Shown here: positions 16,721-25,172 of the stretch, piece by piece
Layout: each line of letters starts with the position of its first letter
How positions within the stretch are numbered: the stretch's first letter is position 1
Assembly (NCBI RefSeq): GCF_030758975.1
Contig: NZ_CP132359.1
Location: forward strand, 2,310,811-2,374,810
Source: Bosea beijingensis
GTDB taxonomy: Bacteria; Pseudomonadota; Alphaproteobacteria; Rhizobiales; Beijerinckiaceae
DNA length: 64,000 bases
Direction of reading: 5' to 3'
The notes under the pieces: generated by a model
Told to the model about the DNA's origin: nothing
The model's input: only the letters and a program-made list of their open reading frames with translations
The model's database searches: none
Translations under genes and position numbers: made by a program

Positions 16721-16882
16721 ATGTCCATTCTGATTTCTCTGCTGATCACCGTTCTCGTCATTGGCCTCGTGCTCTATCTCGTGCGGATGCTGCCGCTCGA
16801 CGGGCAGATCAAGAACGTCGTGCAGATCATCGTGATCGTCATCGGCATCATCTCGCTGCTGCGCTATCTCGCTGTTTTCTAA
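16721..16882 (+). CDS. Small hydrophobic membrane protein (Thivi_2564-like), 53 aa
   Basis: The product MSILISLLITVLVIGLVLYL.. has two membrane segments (about residues 3-22 and 33-50) joined by the polar loop RMLPLDGQIKNVVQ. This two-helix layout with a central PLDGxIK motif matches the small Thivi_2564-type membrane proteins found across proteobacteria. Their role is unknown. The ATG is preceded by AAAGGGCTGAAAGC. The gene is followed by a strong hairpin at 16929, so it may be monocistronic. Confidence 0.75.
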   Translation: MSILISLLITVLVIGLVLYLVRMLPLDGQIKNVVQIIVIVIGIISLLRYLAVF

Positions 16883-16928
16883 GGCGATTGACGGCGCCAC
16901 CGCGCTGGTTCAGACTTCATGAGGTCCA

Positions 16929-16961
16929 GAAGGCCCCGGACGATCCCGTCCCGGGGCCTTC
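16929..16961. terminator. Hairpin between the small membrane gene and the URC cluster
   Basis: GAAGGCCCCGG pairs with CCGGGGCCTTC around ACGATCCCGTC, an 11-bp stem followed by a pyrimidine-rich stretch (TTCCGTTTC). It terminates the membrane-protein gene. It also lies only 23 bp before the GTP-cyclohydrolase-II-like start, so it may sit in the leader of that gene and act as an attenuator. Confidence 0.7.
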
Positions 16962-16984
16962 TTCCGTTTCAGGACGTGACCGCG

Positions 16985-18247
16985 ATGAACGCGCCGAACC
17001 GCAACGGCCATATCAGGCTGACCTCCCACCCCGAACCGGGCGGAGCCGCCACGCGCTTCCCGATCAAGTGGGGCGCTCCCACAGCAGCCGAGCGCGGCCC
17101 GGTCATCGCCTCGACCACCAACCCGGCCGATCGCAACGTCATCGGTGCCCATGGCGGCTCCTACTCGGTCTATCGCGCGCTCGCGATCTCGGCCCGCGCG
17201 ATGAACCCGCAGCAGCGCCCGGACCTGACCAACACCTACCCGACGGCGGAAATCCTGCCGCAGCCGCAATGGGCCGATCCGAAGAGGATCGTCTCGCTCG
17301 ATCCGTTCGGGCATACGGTCGCGCAGGATTTCGGCCGGCTGATCGGCGAGGGTATCGATATCCGCCCCTCGATCGCGATTACCAAGGCCAGGCTCAACCT
17401 GCCCGAGATCCTCGCCGCGATGGGCGCCCATCGCCTCGCCGCGGACGGCCATATCCTGCACTCATCGGGCGATATCAGCGTCACCAAGATCGCGGTCGAT
17501 CCGGTCTGGTATCTGCCGGGCATCGCCGAGCGCTTCGGCACGACCGAGAGCGAACTCCGCCGCACGCTCTTCGAGCAGACCGGCGGCATGTATCCCGAGC
17601 TGGTGACGCGGCCGGATCTCAAGGTCTTCCTGCCGCCGATCGGCTCGATCACGGCCTATGTCATGGGCGAGGCTTTCCGGCTCGCCGATCCCAAGACGCG
17701 CATCGCCTGCCGCGTCCATGACGAATGCAACGGTTCCGACGTCTTCGGTTCCGACATCTGCACCTGCCGGCCGTATCTCACGCATGGCATCGAGGAATGC
17801 GTGAAAGAGGCCCAGAGTGGCGGCGTCGGCCTGATCGTCTACAACCGCAAGGAGGGCCGGGCGCTCGGCGAGGTCACCAAGTTCCTCGTCTACAATGCCC
17901 GCAAGCGCCAGGAGGGCGGCGATTCCGCCGCGACCTATTTCGAGCGCACCGAATGCGTCGCCGGCGTGCAGGATGCCCGCTTCCAGCAGCTCATGCCGGA
18001 TGTGCTGCACTGGCTCGGCGTCACGCATATCGACCGGCTGATGTCGATGTCGAACATGAAATACGACGCCATGGTCGAAAGCGGCATCACCATCGGCGAG
18101 CGCGTCGCGATCCCGCCCGAACTGATCCCGCCCGATGCCTCCGTCGAGATCGAGGCCAAGAAGGCGGCAGGCTATTACTCGCCCGACGGCGCGCCCGGCG
18201 ACAACGCCTTGAAGTCCACGGTCGGCCGCGACCTCGACAAGTTCTGA
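16985..18247 (+). CDS. GTP cyclohydrolase II-like protein of the URC uracil-catabolism type (URC1-like)
   Basis: This 420-residue cytoplasmic protein has an N-terminal family-specific region of about 200 residues, then a RibA-like domain. Zinc ligands follow the C-x10-C-x-C spacing (CNGSDVFGSDICTC). The usual GRGIGLxxKxxAYxLQ motif is altered to GRALGEVTKFLVYNAR, so it is unlikely to be the riboflavin enzyme. Together with the next two genes (DUF1688 and upp) it forms the set known from yeast URC1-URC4-uracil phosphoribosyltransferase, a route that degrades uracil. The exact reaction is unproven. The ATG at 16985 is chosen; an in-frame ATG at 16919 would extend translation through a terminator hairpin. 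Confidence 0.85.
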   Translation: MNAPNRNGHIRLTSHPEPGGAATRFPIKWGAPTAAERGPVIASTTNPADRNVIGAHGGSYSVYRALAISARAMNPQQRPDLTNTYPTAEILPQPQWADPKRIVSLDPFGHTVAQDFGRLIGEGIDIRPSIAITKARLNLPEILAAMGAHRLAADGHILHSSGDISVTKIAVDPVWYLPGIAERFGTTESELRRTLFEQTGGMYPELVTRPDLKVFLPPIGSITAYVMGEAFRLADPKTRIACRVHDECNGSDVFGSDICTCRPYLTHGIEECVKEAQSGGVGLIVYNRKEGRALGEVTKFLVYNARKRQEGGDSAATYFERTECVAGVQDARFQQLMPDVLHWLGVTHIDRLMSMSNMKYDAMVESGITIGERVAIPPELIPPDASVEIEAKKAAGYYSPDGAPGDNALKSTVGRDLDKF

Positions 18248-18270
18248 TTCCGTCACGCCTGCCCGAGTTG

Positions 18271-19491
18271 ATGATGCCTGATCGCAACCCCGAGGCGTTC
18301 CGCGCCCTGTTGAAACCCGCTGCCGTGCGCGAGCGCGCGCAGGAGATGCTGGAGCTTGGGCTCGCCGGCCAGCTCCTGCATTTCAGCGTGCATCCGGAGC
18401 GGCTCGAAGCTTGCGCCAACTACGTGCTGGAAACGATTCGCGCGAATTATCCAACGCTCGACATCCCCTTCCACGCGCGCTGGCGGCATTTCACCGTCGA
18501 TGGCGAGGATCGCTGGCGGACGCTCGACCGGGCCGCCGGCTTCGCCAGCTCCGCCGCGCGGGGCCGTGCCGCCTATGATCTCGCTGTGGTCAGCGTCCTG
18601 CTCGACGCCGGCGCGGGGCCGGACTGGCGCTATCGCGACGCCGCGACCGGCCGCGAGATCGGCCGCTCCGAGGGGCTGGCGCTCGCCTCGCTCGACATGT
18701 TCGCCGCCGGCCTGTTCTCCAGCGATCCCGCCAACCCCTTGCAGGCCGATGCGGCCGGGCTGAGGCGGCTCGATGCGGCGGCGCTGGCGCGCGGCTTCCA
18801 GGCCGGACCCGGCAACCCGCTGCTCGCGCTCGAAGGCCGCGCGGCGCTGCTCAACCGCCTCGGCGAAGAGCTGGAGCGGCAAGGTCTCTCGCGGCCCGGG
18901 GCACTGTTCGATCGCTTCGCTAGCGCTGCCGATACCGGGACGCTGCGAGCACCGCATATGCTGGGCGAGGTTCTCGGCACTTTCGGCGGCATCTGGCCCT
19001 CGCGGATGACGCTGGCCGGCGTCGCGCTTGGGGACACCTGGCGCCATCCGCTGATCGCGCAGGGCAAGCCGACCGAGGGACTCGTGCCCTTCCACAAGCT
19101 CTCGCAATGGCTGACCTATTCGCTGATCGAGCCGCTGGAATGGGCCGGCATTACGGTGGTCGATATCGACGAGATGACCGGCCTGCCGGAATACCGCAAT
19201 GGCGGGCTCTTCCTCGATAGCGGCGTCATTGCGCTGAAGGACGAGGCGGACCGGACGAAGGCGCAGGAGGTCTCGTCGCCGCTCGTGGTGGAGTGGCGGG
19301 CGCTGACTGTCGCCCTGCTCGACGAGATCGGAGCGCTCATCCGCCAGCGGCTCGGCCGCTCGCGCGAGGAACTCCCGCTCGCCAAGGTGCTCGAAGGCGG
19401 CTCCTGGGCGGCCGGGCGCCGGATCGCGCGCGAAAAGCGTGTGGATGGCGGCCCGCCCTTGACCATCGTCAGCGATGGCACGGTATTTTGA
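18271..19491 (+). CDS. DUF1688 protein, URC4-like uracil-catabolism factor
   Basis: This 406-residue protein matches DUF1688 (URC4/Urg3): it has LLKPAAVRERAQEMLELGLAG near the start, then HFTVDGEDRW, LFDRFASAAD, HPLIAQGKPTEGLVPFHKLSQWLTYSLIEPLEWAGI and LPEYRNGGLFLDSGVI. In yeast the family is essential for using uracil as a nitrogen source, but its biochemistry is not settled. It lies 23 bp after the URC1-like gene and 53 bp before upp, a clear operon. Two adjacent ATGs (18271, 18274) are possible starts. No signal peptide is present, so it should be cytoplasmic. Confidence 0.85.
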   Translation: MMPDRNPEAFRALLKPAAVRERAQEMLELGLAGQLLHFSVHPERLEACANYVLETIRANYPTLDIPFHARWRHFTVDGEDRWRTLDRAAGFASSAARGRAAYDLAVVSVLLDAGAGPDWRYRDAATGREIGRSEGLALASLDMFAAGLFSSDPANPLQADAAGLRRLDAAALARGFQAGPGNPLLALEGRAALLNRLGEELERQGLSRPGALFDRFASAADTGTLRAPHMLGEVLGTFGGIWPSRMTLAGVALGDTWRHPLIAQGKPTEGLVPFHKLSQWLTYSLIEPLEWAGITVVDIDEMTGLPEYRNGGLFLDSGVIALKDEADRTKAQEVSSPLVVEWRALTVALLDEIGALIRQRLGRSREELPLAKVLEGGSWAAGRRIAREKRVDGGPPLTIVSDGTVF

Positions 19492-19499
19492 GGGTAAGC

Positions 19500-19525
19500 C
19501 AAGGTCCGAGAGCAAGGTCCGAGAG
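19500..19525 (+). repeat. 13-bp tandem duplication before upp
   Basis: CAAGGTCCGAGAG occurs twice in direct succession (19500-19512 and 19513-19525), just ahead of the GAGGGG ribosome site of upp. It is probably a recent slippage duplication in the intergenic spacer. Confidence 0.8.
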
Positions 19526-19544
19526 ATAGAGGGGTAACCGGCGT

Positions 19545-20186
19545 ATGACTTCGAGCCAGGACGGCGTCACTGTCGTCGACCACCCGCTGGTCCAGCACAA
19601 GCTCACGCTGATGCGCGAGAAGGATCGCTCCACCAAGAGCTTCCGCCAGCTCCTCAACGAGATCGGCATGCTGCTCTGCTACGAGGTGACGCGCGACCTG
19701 CCGACCGAGCTGATCGAGATCGAGACGCCGCTGCAGAAGTCGATGCAGCCGGTCATCTCCGGCAAGAAGCTGGTCTTTGCGCCGATCTTGCGCGCTGGCG
19801 TCGGCTTTCTCGACGGCATGCTGGAACTGGTTCCGGCTGCCCGCGTCGCCCATATCGGGCTTTATCGCGATCCCGACACGCTCCAGGCCGTGGAGTACTA
19901 TTTCAAGGCACCGTCCGACATCACCGAGCGCATGATCGTGGTGATGGACCCGATGCTGGCGACCGCGAACTCGGCTGTTGCCGCGGTCGAGCGCCTGAAG
20001 GAGCGCGGCGCCAAGGATCTGCGCTTCGTCTGCCTTTTGGCCTCGCCGGAAGGCATCGCCCGCTTGCGCGGAGCCCATCCCGATGTTCGCATCTGGACGG
20101 CGGCGATCGACGAGCGCCTCAACGATCACGGCTATATCGTTCCCGGTCTCGGCGATGCCGGCGACCGCATGTTCGGCACGCGCTGA
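19545..20186 (+). CDS. upp: Uracil phosphoribosyltransferase
   Basis: This 213-residue enzyme makes UMP from uracil and PRPP. Typical motifs are [22 protein letters not shown] at the N-terminus and [16 protein letters not shown]. The PRPP loop [11 protein letters not shown] appears as [13 protein letters not shown], and the C-terminus is [11 protein letters not shown]. Classic upp supports salvage. Here, third in a cluster with URC1-like and DUF1688 genes, it is likely to supply UMP as the first step of uracil breakdown, as URC6 does in yeast. The ATG at 19545 follows GAGGGGTAACCGGCGT. A bidirectional terminator follows at 20205. Confidence 0.95.
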   Translation: MTSSQDGVTVVDHPLVQHKLTLMREKDRSTKSFRQLLNEIGMLLCYEVTRDLPTELIEIETPLQKSMQPVISGKKLVFAPILRAGVGFLDGMLELVPAARVAHIGLYRDPDTLQAVEYYFKAPSDITERMIVVMDPMLATANSAVAAVERLKERGAKDLRFVCLLASPEGIARLRGAHPDVRIWTAAIDERLNDHGYIVPGLGDAGDRMFGTR

Positions 20187-20204
20187 AGCTCCGTCGGAAT
20201 GAAA

Positions 20205-20234
20205 GAAAGCCCGCCCCGTGAAGGGCGGGCTTTC
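20205..20234. terminator. Bidirectional rho-independent terminator after upp
   Basis: A perfect 12-bp stem, GAAAGCCCGCCC / GGGCGGGCTTTC, with a CGTGAA loop lies between the convergent upp and DUF1236 genes. A-run and T-run are part of the stem ends. Confidence 0.85.
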
Positions 20235-20271
20235 CAGCCGATTCAGGTGCCGCCTGAATCGGGGCGCCGGA

Positions 20272-20703
20272 TCATTCGATGATCTGGACGACGCGGCGGG
20301 TCTGCGGCTCGACGATGACCGTGCGGTCGTTCACCACCGTATAGCGATAGTTCGAGGCGTTCGGCGCGTAGTCGGCCGGAAGCGGGTGGTAGACCACGCC
20401 CTGCTGCGGCAGGACCGTGCCGACCGCGACCGGCTCCGCATAGGTATAGGACGGGACGCGCTGCTGGACGACATAGGTGCGGAACCTCGGCTCGGCCGCA
20501 TCGCCGACGATCGCGCCGACCACGGCGCCGCCGACGCCGCCGACAACCGCGCCGACCGGACCGCCGACGATGGCGCCACCGACTGCACCGGTAGCCGCGC
20601 CACTGGTCGCGCCGCCGACTGCGCCGCCCGAGGGCTGGCTCTGGGCGAAAGCGATCGCCGGGGTGATGGTCAGGGCGGCAACAAGAGCAAGCTTCTTGAA
20701 CAT
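20272..20703 (-). CDS. DUF1236 secreted protein with glycine-zipper region
   Basis: The 143-residue product has a signal peptide (MFKKLALVAALTITPAIAFA, cleavage before QSQPSGG). A Gly/Ala/Val zipper of about 45 residues follows (GAVGGAIVGGPVGAVVGGVG..), the sort that packs in membranes. The C-terminal DUF1236 domain contains TYVVQQRVPSYTYAEPVAVG and ends RYTVVNDRTVIVEPQTRRVVQIIE. DUF1236 proteins are common in Hyphomicrobiales and have no firm function. AAAGGAG 8 nt upstream supports the start at 20703. It is probably periplasmic or outer-membrane associated. Confidence 0.82.
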   Translation of the reverse strand: MFKKLALVAALTITPAIAFAQSQPSGGAVGGATSGAATGAVGGAIVGGPVGAVVGGVGGAVVGAIVGDAAEPRFRTYVVQQRVPSYTYAEPVAVGTVLPQQGVVYHPLPADYAPNASNYRYTVVNDRTVIVEPQTRRVVQIIE

Positions 20704-20890
20704 GGTATGTCTCCTTTCGAAGCGAACCTTCGGCGAGGACAACCGCAACGTACCGGAACGGTTCCCGGAAACCGGGTCACGAGATGTTAACGTTCGGCAA
20801 CCCGTTGGAAAAAAGCGTCTCGGAACAGCGGCTTGCCAGGTCATCGCAAAGAGCGGATCCATCATCGGGCTGAATGAAGCTCTGGCCCGG

Positions 20891-20922
20891 AAACGAAAAC
20901 GGCGGGCCCGAAGACCCGCCGT
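20891..20922 (-). terminator. Terminator of the LysR-tct operon
   Basis: Reading leftwards, ACGGCGGG pairs with CCCGCCGT and is followed by TTTTCGTTT. It lies 25 bp past the stop of tctC and closes the leftward operon. Confidence 0.8.
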
Positions 20923-20946
20923 ATCATCCTTGAGTTCAGGCGCTTG

Positions 20947-21921
20947 TTACTGCTTCGGCGCGGCCGAGAGCGCGGGCGTCAGCTTGTCGGCGTCGCGCTT
21001 GATCAGCGCTGCGAAACCGGCCGGCGTCCGCTCCTCGGCCGTCGGAAGTACGGTGCCGAGATCGAGCAGGCGCTTCTTGGTGCCTTCGTCGTTGAGCGCC
21101 TTGCCGAGCGCGTCGACCAGCTTGTCCACGGCCTCCTTCGGCATGCCCTTCGGGCCCGCGATGCCGTTCCAGGCTTCGATCTGGTAGTCGGGCAGGCCGG
21201 CTTCCTTGGTGGTCGGGACGTCGGGCAAAGCCGGCGAGCGCTGGGCCGAGGCGATGGCATAGGCCTTGATCGTGTTGGCGCGCACCTGCTCGGCGACCGA
21301 GACGATCTGGTCGCACATGAAGTCGACCTGGCCGGAGACGAGATCGTTGAGCGCAGGGCCGGTGCCGCGATAGGCGACGGCGTTGATCTTCGGCGTGCCC
21401 AGAATGCCCTTGAGCAGCGTGCAGGTCGTCCAGGAGACCGAGCCGAGGCCGGCATGGGCTTCGTTGAACTTGTCCGGGGTGGCCTTCACGGCGGCGACGA
21501 AGGCCTTGAGGTCCGGCGCCTCGAGGTTCTTGCGCGCCACGATCAGGATCGGCGTGCCGCCGGCGAGGCCGATCGTCTGCATGCCGTTGATCGGATCGTA
21601 TTTCAGGCCCGGATAGGTGGCCGGCGCCGCCGAGAAGGTGCCGAGATGCCCCATCGCGATGGTGTAGCCGTCCGGCGCCGCGGTGACGGCGCGGGTGATG
21701 CCGGTGGTGCCGCCGGCGCCGGCGACGTTTTCGATGACGATCTGCTGGCCGAGCGTCTTCGACATGTTGTCGGCGACGATGCGGGCGATGATGTCGGTCG
21801 GGCCACCGGCCGCGAAGGGCACGATCATCGTGATCGGCTTCGTCGGATAGCCCTGCGCCTGAGCGTTGCCGGCGAGGGCCAGCGTGGCGGCGGCGGCAAG
21901 GCCGAGAACGAGTTTCTTCAT
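20947..21921 (-). CDS. tctC: Tripartite tricarboxylate transporter substrate-binding protein (Bug family)
   Basis: This 324-residue periplasmic receptor starts with a signal peptide (MKKLVLGLAAAATLALAGNAQAQ). The Bug-family start YPTKPITMIVPFAAGGPTDIIARIVAD follows, then GQQIVIENVAGAGGTTG. Bug proteins capture carboxylates or other small anions and deliver them to TctAB. The ligand cannot be deduced. The ATG at 21921 is supported by GGAGA 7 nt upstream. It is the last gene of the lysR-tctB-tctA-tctC operon, 65 bp after tctA. Confidence 0.93.
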   Translation of the reverse strand: MKKLVLGLAAAATLALAGNAQAQGYPTKPITMIVPFAAGGPTDIIARIVADNMSKTLGQQIVIENVAGAGGTTGITRAVTAAPDGYTIAMGHLGTFSAAPATYPGLKYDPINGMQTIGLAGGTPILIVARKNLEAPDLKAFVAAVKATPDKFNEAHAGLGSVSWTTCTLLKGILGTPKINAVAYRGTGPALNDLVSGQVDFMCDQIVSVAEQVRANTIKAYAIASAQRSPALPDVPTTKEAGLPDYQIEAWNGIAGPKGMPKEAVDKLVDALGKALNDEGTKKRLLDLGTVLPTAEERTPAGFAALIKRDADKLTPALSAAPKQ

Positions 21922-21986
21922 CCGTATTTCTCCATGGACGTTGCGTGAATCGAGACTGGAGGGCTGCCGCCGGGGCGGCAACCCCG

Positions 21987-23486
21987 TCATTCGGTGAAGA
22001 CCTCGTCGCGTTTCTTCGAGATCGAGGGCAAGAGCGCGATGGCGAGCACGAGCACGGCGACCACCAGCAGCCCGGCCGAGATCGGCCGCTCGACGAAGGT
22101 CCAGAACGAGCCGCGCGATATGATCAGCGCCTGCCGGAGCTTCTCTTCCATCAGCTTGCCCAGGACGAAGCCGAGCAGCAGCGGCGCCGGCTCGAAGCCG
22201 AGCTTGATCAGCAGATAGCCGAACAGGCCGAACAGGGCTGTGAAGGCGACGTCGAGCGGCTGGTTGTTCACCGAGTAGATGCCAATACAGCAGAAGATCA
22301 GGATCGCCGGGAACATCAGGCGGTAGGGCACCTGCAGCAGCCGCACCCACAGCCCGACCAGCGGCAGGTTGATGATCAGCAGCATCAGGTTGCCGACCCA
22401 CATCGAGGCGATCATGCCCCAGAACAGCTCGGGATTGCGGGTCATCACCTGCGGGCCGGGGATGATGCCGTGGATCGTCATCGCGCCGACCATCAGCGCC
22501 ATCACCGCGTTCGGCGGGATGCCCAGCGTGAGCAGCGGGATGAAGGCGGTCTGCGCGCCGGCATTATTGGCCGATTCCGGCCCCGCCACGCCCTCGATCG
22601 CGCCCTTGCCGAAGCGGGAAGGGTCCTTCGCGATCTTCTTTTCCATGGTGTAGCTCGCGAACGGGCCGAGCACCGCGCCATTGCCCGGCAGGATGCCGAG
22701 AATGCCGCCGATCGCCGTGCCGCGGAGCACCGGAGCGATCGCCTGCTTGATGTCGTTCCAGTCCGGCAGGAGCCGGCCGATCTTGCCTTTGACGACGTCG
22801 CGCGCCTCCGGGCTTTCGAGATTGCGCAATACCTCGGCGAAGCCGAACACGCCCATCGCCAGCACCGAGAAGTCGATGCCGTCCGAAAGCGAGGCGATGC
22901 CGAAGGTCAGCCGTTCCTGCCCGGTCTCGAGGTCTGTGCCGACGGTCGAGAACAGCAGGCCGAGCATGATCATGCAGAAGGCCTTGAGGATCGAGCCGCG
23001 CGCCAGCACGACCGCGAAGCACAGGCCCATCACCATCAGCGAGAAATACTCGGCCGGGCCGAAGAGCAGCGCCATCTTGGTCAGGGGCGCGCCGAGCGCG
23101 GCGATGATCAGCGTGGCGACGCAGCCGGCGAAGAAGGAGCCCATCGCCGCCGTGCCGAGCGCAACGCCGGCGCGACCCTGCTTGGCCATCTGGTGGCCGT
23201 CCAGCGTGGTGACGACCGAGGTCGCCTCGCCGGGAATGTTGACCAGGATCGCCGTTGTCGAGCCGCCATACTGCGCGCCGTAATAGATGCCGGCGAGCAT
23301 GATCAGGGCGCCCGTCGGGTCGAGCCCGAAGGTGATCGGCAGCAGGATCGAGATCGTCGCGATCGGCCCGACGCCGGGCAGCACGCCGATCAGCGTGCCG
23401 ACGAGACAGCCGGCGAAGCAGAGCGCGATGTTCTTGAGGGTGAGAGCGACGCCGAAGCCCAGCGCGAGATTGGAGAACATATCCAT
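21987..23486 (-). CDS. tctA: Tripartite tricarboxylate transporter, large membrane subunit
   Basis: This 499-residue protein has about 10-12 membrane helices and is the permease of a TctABC secondary transporter driven by an ion gradient. Typical signatures are CLVGTLIGVLPGVGPIATIS, YYGAQYGGSTTAILVNIPGE and the second-half repeat GILPGNGAVLGPFASY. It lies 3 bp after tctB, so translation is coupled. Uptake uses the adjacent receptor TctC. Confidence 0.95.
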   Translation of the reverse strand: MDMFSNLALGFGVALTLKNIALCFAGCLVGTLIGVLPGVGPIATISILLPITFGLDPTGALIMLAGIYYGAQYGGSTTAILVNIPGEATSVVTTLDGHQMAKQGRAGVALGTAAMGSFFAGCVATLIIAALGAPLTKMALLFGPAEYFSLMVMGLCFAVVLARGSILKAFCMIMLGLLFSTVGTDLETGQERLTFGIASLSDGIDFSVLAMGVFGFAEVLRNLESPEARDVVKGKIGRLLPDWNDIKQAIAPVLRGTAIGGILGILPGNGAVLGPFASYTMEKKIAKDPSRFGKGAIEGVAGPESANNAGAQTAFIPLLTLGIPPNAVMALMVGAMTIHGIIPGPQVMTRNPELFWGMIASMWVGNLMLLIINLPLVGLWVRLLQVPYRLMFPAILIFCCIGIYSVNNQPLDVAFTALFGLFGYLLIKLGFEPAPLLLGFVLGKLMEEKLRQALIISRGSFWTFVERPISAGLLVVAVLVLAIALLPSISKKRDEVFTE

Positions 23487-23489
23487 CGG

Positions 23490-24008
23490 TCAGATCCCCA
23501 AGAGCCAGGGCGCGAGCGGGATCGGCAGCGACAGCGCGTATTTGAACAGCAGGATGCAGGCGGCGGACATCGCGATGGCGAAGATCAGCAATTCCTTGAT
23601 CTTGCGGTCGTCGGCGGCGAGTCCGGCGAAGAAGATCAGCAGCGGGCCGGAGACCAGCAGGCCGAGTGCCGGAACGCGGATCGGGCCGAACTCGAAGCCG
23701 CGGATGGTCAGCGCGAACAGGCAGGCGCCGCCGAGCGCGAAGAAGATGCCCTTCCACGACCAGCCCGAGAGCTTCTCGCCGTGATAGCGCAGGGACGCAA
23801 GCGCCAGCATGATGCCGAGCGCGCCGCAGATCACCGCGAAGGCCTTGGGCAGCATGCCGGGCCCGAGCTGGCGCAGCGTGCCGGCCGGCAGTTCCCAGGA
23901 GAAGACGAGAGCGCCGAGCGCGATCAGGATCATGAACAGGCCGCCGGCCAGATCCTGCGTCGACCTCACGCGCAGGCCTTGCGCCCGCTCTATCTGGTTC
24001 AAACTCAT
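23490..24008 (-). CDS. tctB: Tripartite tricarboxylate transporter, small membrane subunit
   Basis: This 172-residue protein has four hydrophobic segments, the first at DLAGGLFMILIALGALVFSW, and contains LRQLGPGMLPKAFAV, the conserved loop of TctB. It is the poorly conserved small subunit needed with TctA for transport. Its ATG overlaps the stop of the LysR gene by one base, so regulator and transporter are translationally coupled. Confidence 0.92.
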   Translation of the reverse strand: MSLNQIERAQGLRVRSTQDLAGGLFMILIALGALVFSWELPAGTLRQLGPGMLPKAFAVICGALGIMLALASLRYHGEKLSGWSWKGIFFALGGACLFALTIRGFEFGPIRVPALGLLVSGPLLIFFAGLAADDRKIKELLIFAIAMSAACILLFKYALSLPIPLAPWLLGI

Positions 24009-24991
24009 CAGGCTCCTCCGACTGGCGACTCGGTGCGGGCGGTTCGTTTCTGCGGTCTCGCTGCGACGAAGGGCAGGACATGGCGCTCGTCGAGCAGTGT
24101 CACGCTTTCCCTGAGGATCGCGAGGAAGTCGTCGCGGCAGGGCAGCTTCTGCTGCGGCCGCCAGGAGACGCCGATCAGGGCGCCTGGCGGCGGCGGATCG
24201 AGCATCGCGCCGCGCAGGCGCCGCATCGTCACACCGGGGAAGGAGAGGCGCGAGACCCAGTCCGGCGCGAGCGCCATGCCCAGCCCCGCCGCGACCGCCG
24301 ACATCATGGCCGGTTTCTCCGTCGCCTCTATCGTGACGTTGGGGACAGCACCGACGCTCTCGAAATAGGCCATGACGAGATCATAGGCATAGGGTCGCAG
24401 GCGCTTGGACGGCACGACGAAAGGCTCGCCGACGAGATCGAGCATGGTCAGGTGCTCGCGCGCGGCGAGCGGGTGATTCTCGTTGAGCACGACGACCGGG
24501 CGCTCCACCCGCAGGATCTCGAAGGCGCAATCGGTCGGCTTGCGCGGCGGGCGGGCGAGCGCCAGATCGAGCTTGCCGGTCTCCAGCATCTGGATCAGCG
24601 CGGTGGTGATCGCCTCGACGAACTTGATCTCGATGCCGGGGAAGCGGGCGCGGAAGGCCACCAGCGCCTCTGGCACGAAGCTCGATGAGGCCGCGTCGAT
24701 CGCGCCGACGCGCAGCACCTTGCCGGAGGCGAGCGAGGCTTCGCGCACGGCACGCGAGGCATGTTCCATCTTGACGAGGATGCCCTTGGCCTCCTCGAGC
24801 ATGATCAGCCCGGCGCGGGTCATCGCGACCTGCCGGGTCGTGCGCGTCAGCAGGGCGACGCCGAGTTCGTCTTCGAGGGCACTGATCTGGCGTGACAGCG
24901 CGGGAGGCGCAACGCCGAGCCGCTCGGCCGCCCGGCCGAAATGCAGCTCTTCTGCCACCGCGATGAAACATCGCAGTTGCCGCACATCCAT
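24008..24991 (-). CDS. LysR-family transcriptional regulator, first gene of the tct operon
   Basis: This 327-residue regulator has an N-terminal winged helix-turn-helix (MDVRQLRCFIAVAEELHFGRAAERLG, then PALSRQISALEDELGVALL). The effector domain resembles those of aromatic or carboxylate sensors. The frame extends 20 codons upstream, but LysR proteins begin near MDVRQLRCF, so 24991 is preferred. Unlike most LysR genes it is not divergent from its target. It lies first in the same operon as tctBAC, so it probably regulates its own promoter as well as the transporter. The effector is likely the transported compound (inference). Confidence 0.9.
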   Translation of the reverse strand: MDVRQLRCFIAVAEELHFGRAAERLGVAPPALSRQISALEDELGVALLTRTTRQVAMTRAGLIMLEEAKGILVKMEHASRAVREASLASGKVLRVGAIDAASSSFVPEALVAFRARFPGIEIKFVEAITTALIQMLETGKLDLALARPPRKPTDCAFEILRVERPVVVLNENHPLAAREHLTMLDLVGEPFVVPSKRLRPYAYDLVMAYFESVGAVPNVTIEATEKPAMMSAVAAGLGMALAPDWVSRLSFPGVTMRRLRGAMLDPPPPGALIGVSWRPQQKLPCRDDFLAILRESVTLLDERHVLPFVAARPQKRTARTESPVGGA

Positions 24992-25074
24992 AAGCCGTCC
25001 CCTGTCCCGTGTATCGCTTGCCGCGATATCTCTATCGGTGGCCGTCGCCAATAGCGCTTCCGGCCAAGGTGTCG

Positions 25075-25104
25075 ATCCTACAGAAATTCATAATCTTTTG
25101 ACAA
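25075..25104 (-). promoter_or_regulatory. Candidate promoter for the LysR-tct operon
   Basis: Reading leftwards, TTGTCA (25104-25099) and TAGGAT (25080-25075) are separated by 18 bp of AT-rich sequence, about 85 bp before the LysR start. The surrounding region is the most AT-rich part of the gap and could also hold the LysR binding site. No start site is known. Confidence 0.4.
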
Positions 25105-25172
25105 CAAAGCCTTTCGGCTTAGCGCGGGCGAGTGCGCCCAGCCGGAAAAGGTCCCGGAAAAGACCCGCGAGA

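Noticed and set aside
16919..16984. In-frame ATG extending the GTP-cyclohydrolase-II-like protein by 22 residues
   Set aside because: Translation would run through a strong terminator hairpin and the added residues are Arg/Pro-rich and not family-like.
21945..24368. Open reading frame of 807 codons on the plus strand
   Set aside because: It is antisense to tctA and tctB, with the Arg/Glu/Asp/His-rich composition of shadow frames and no known motif.
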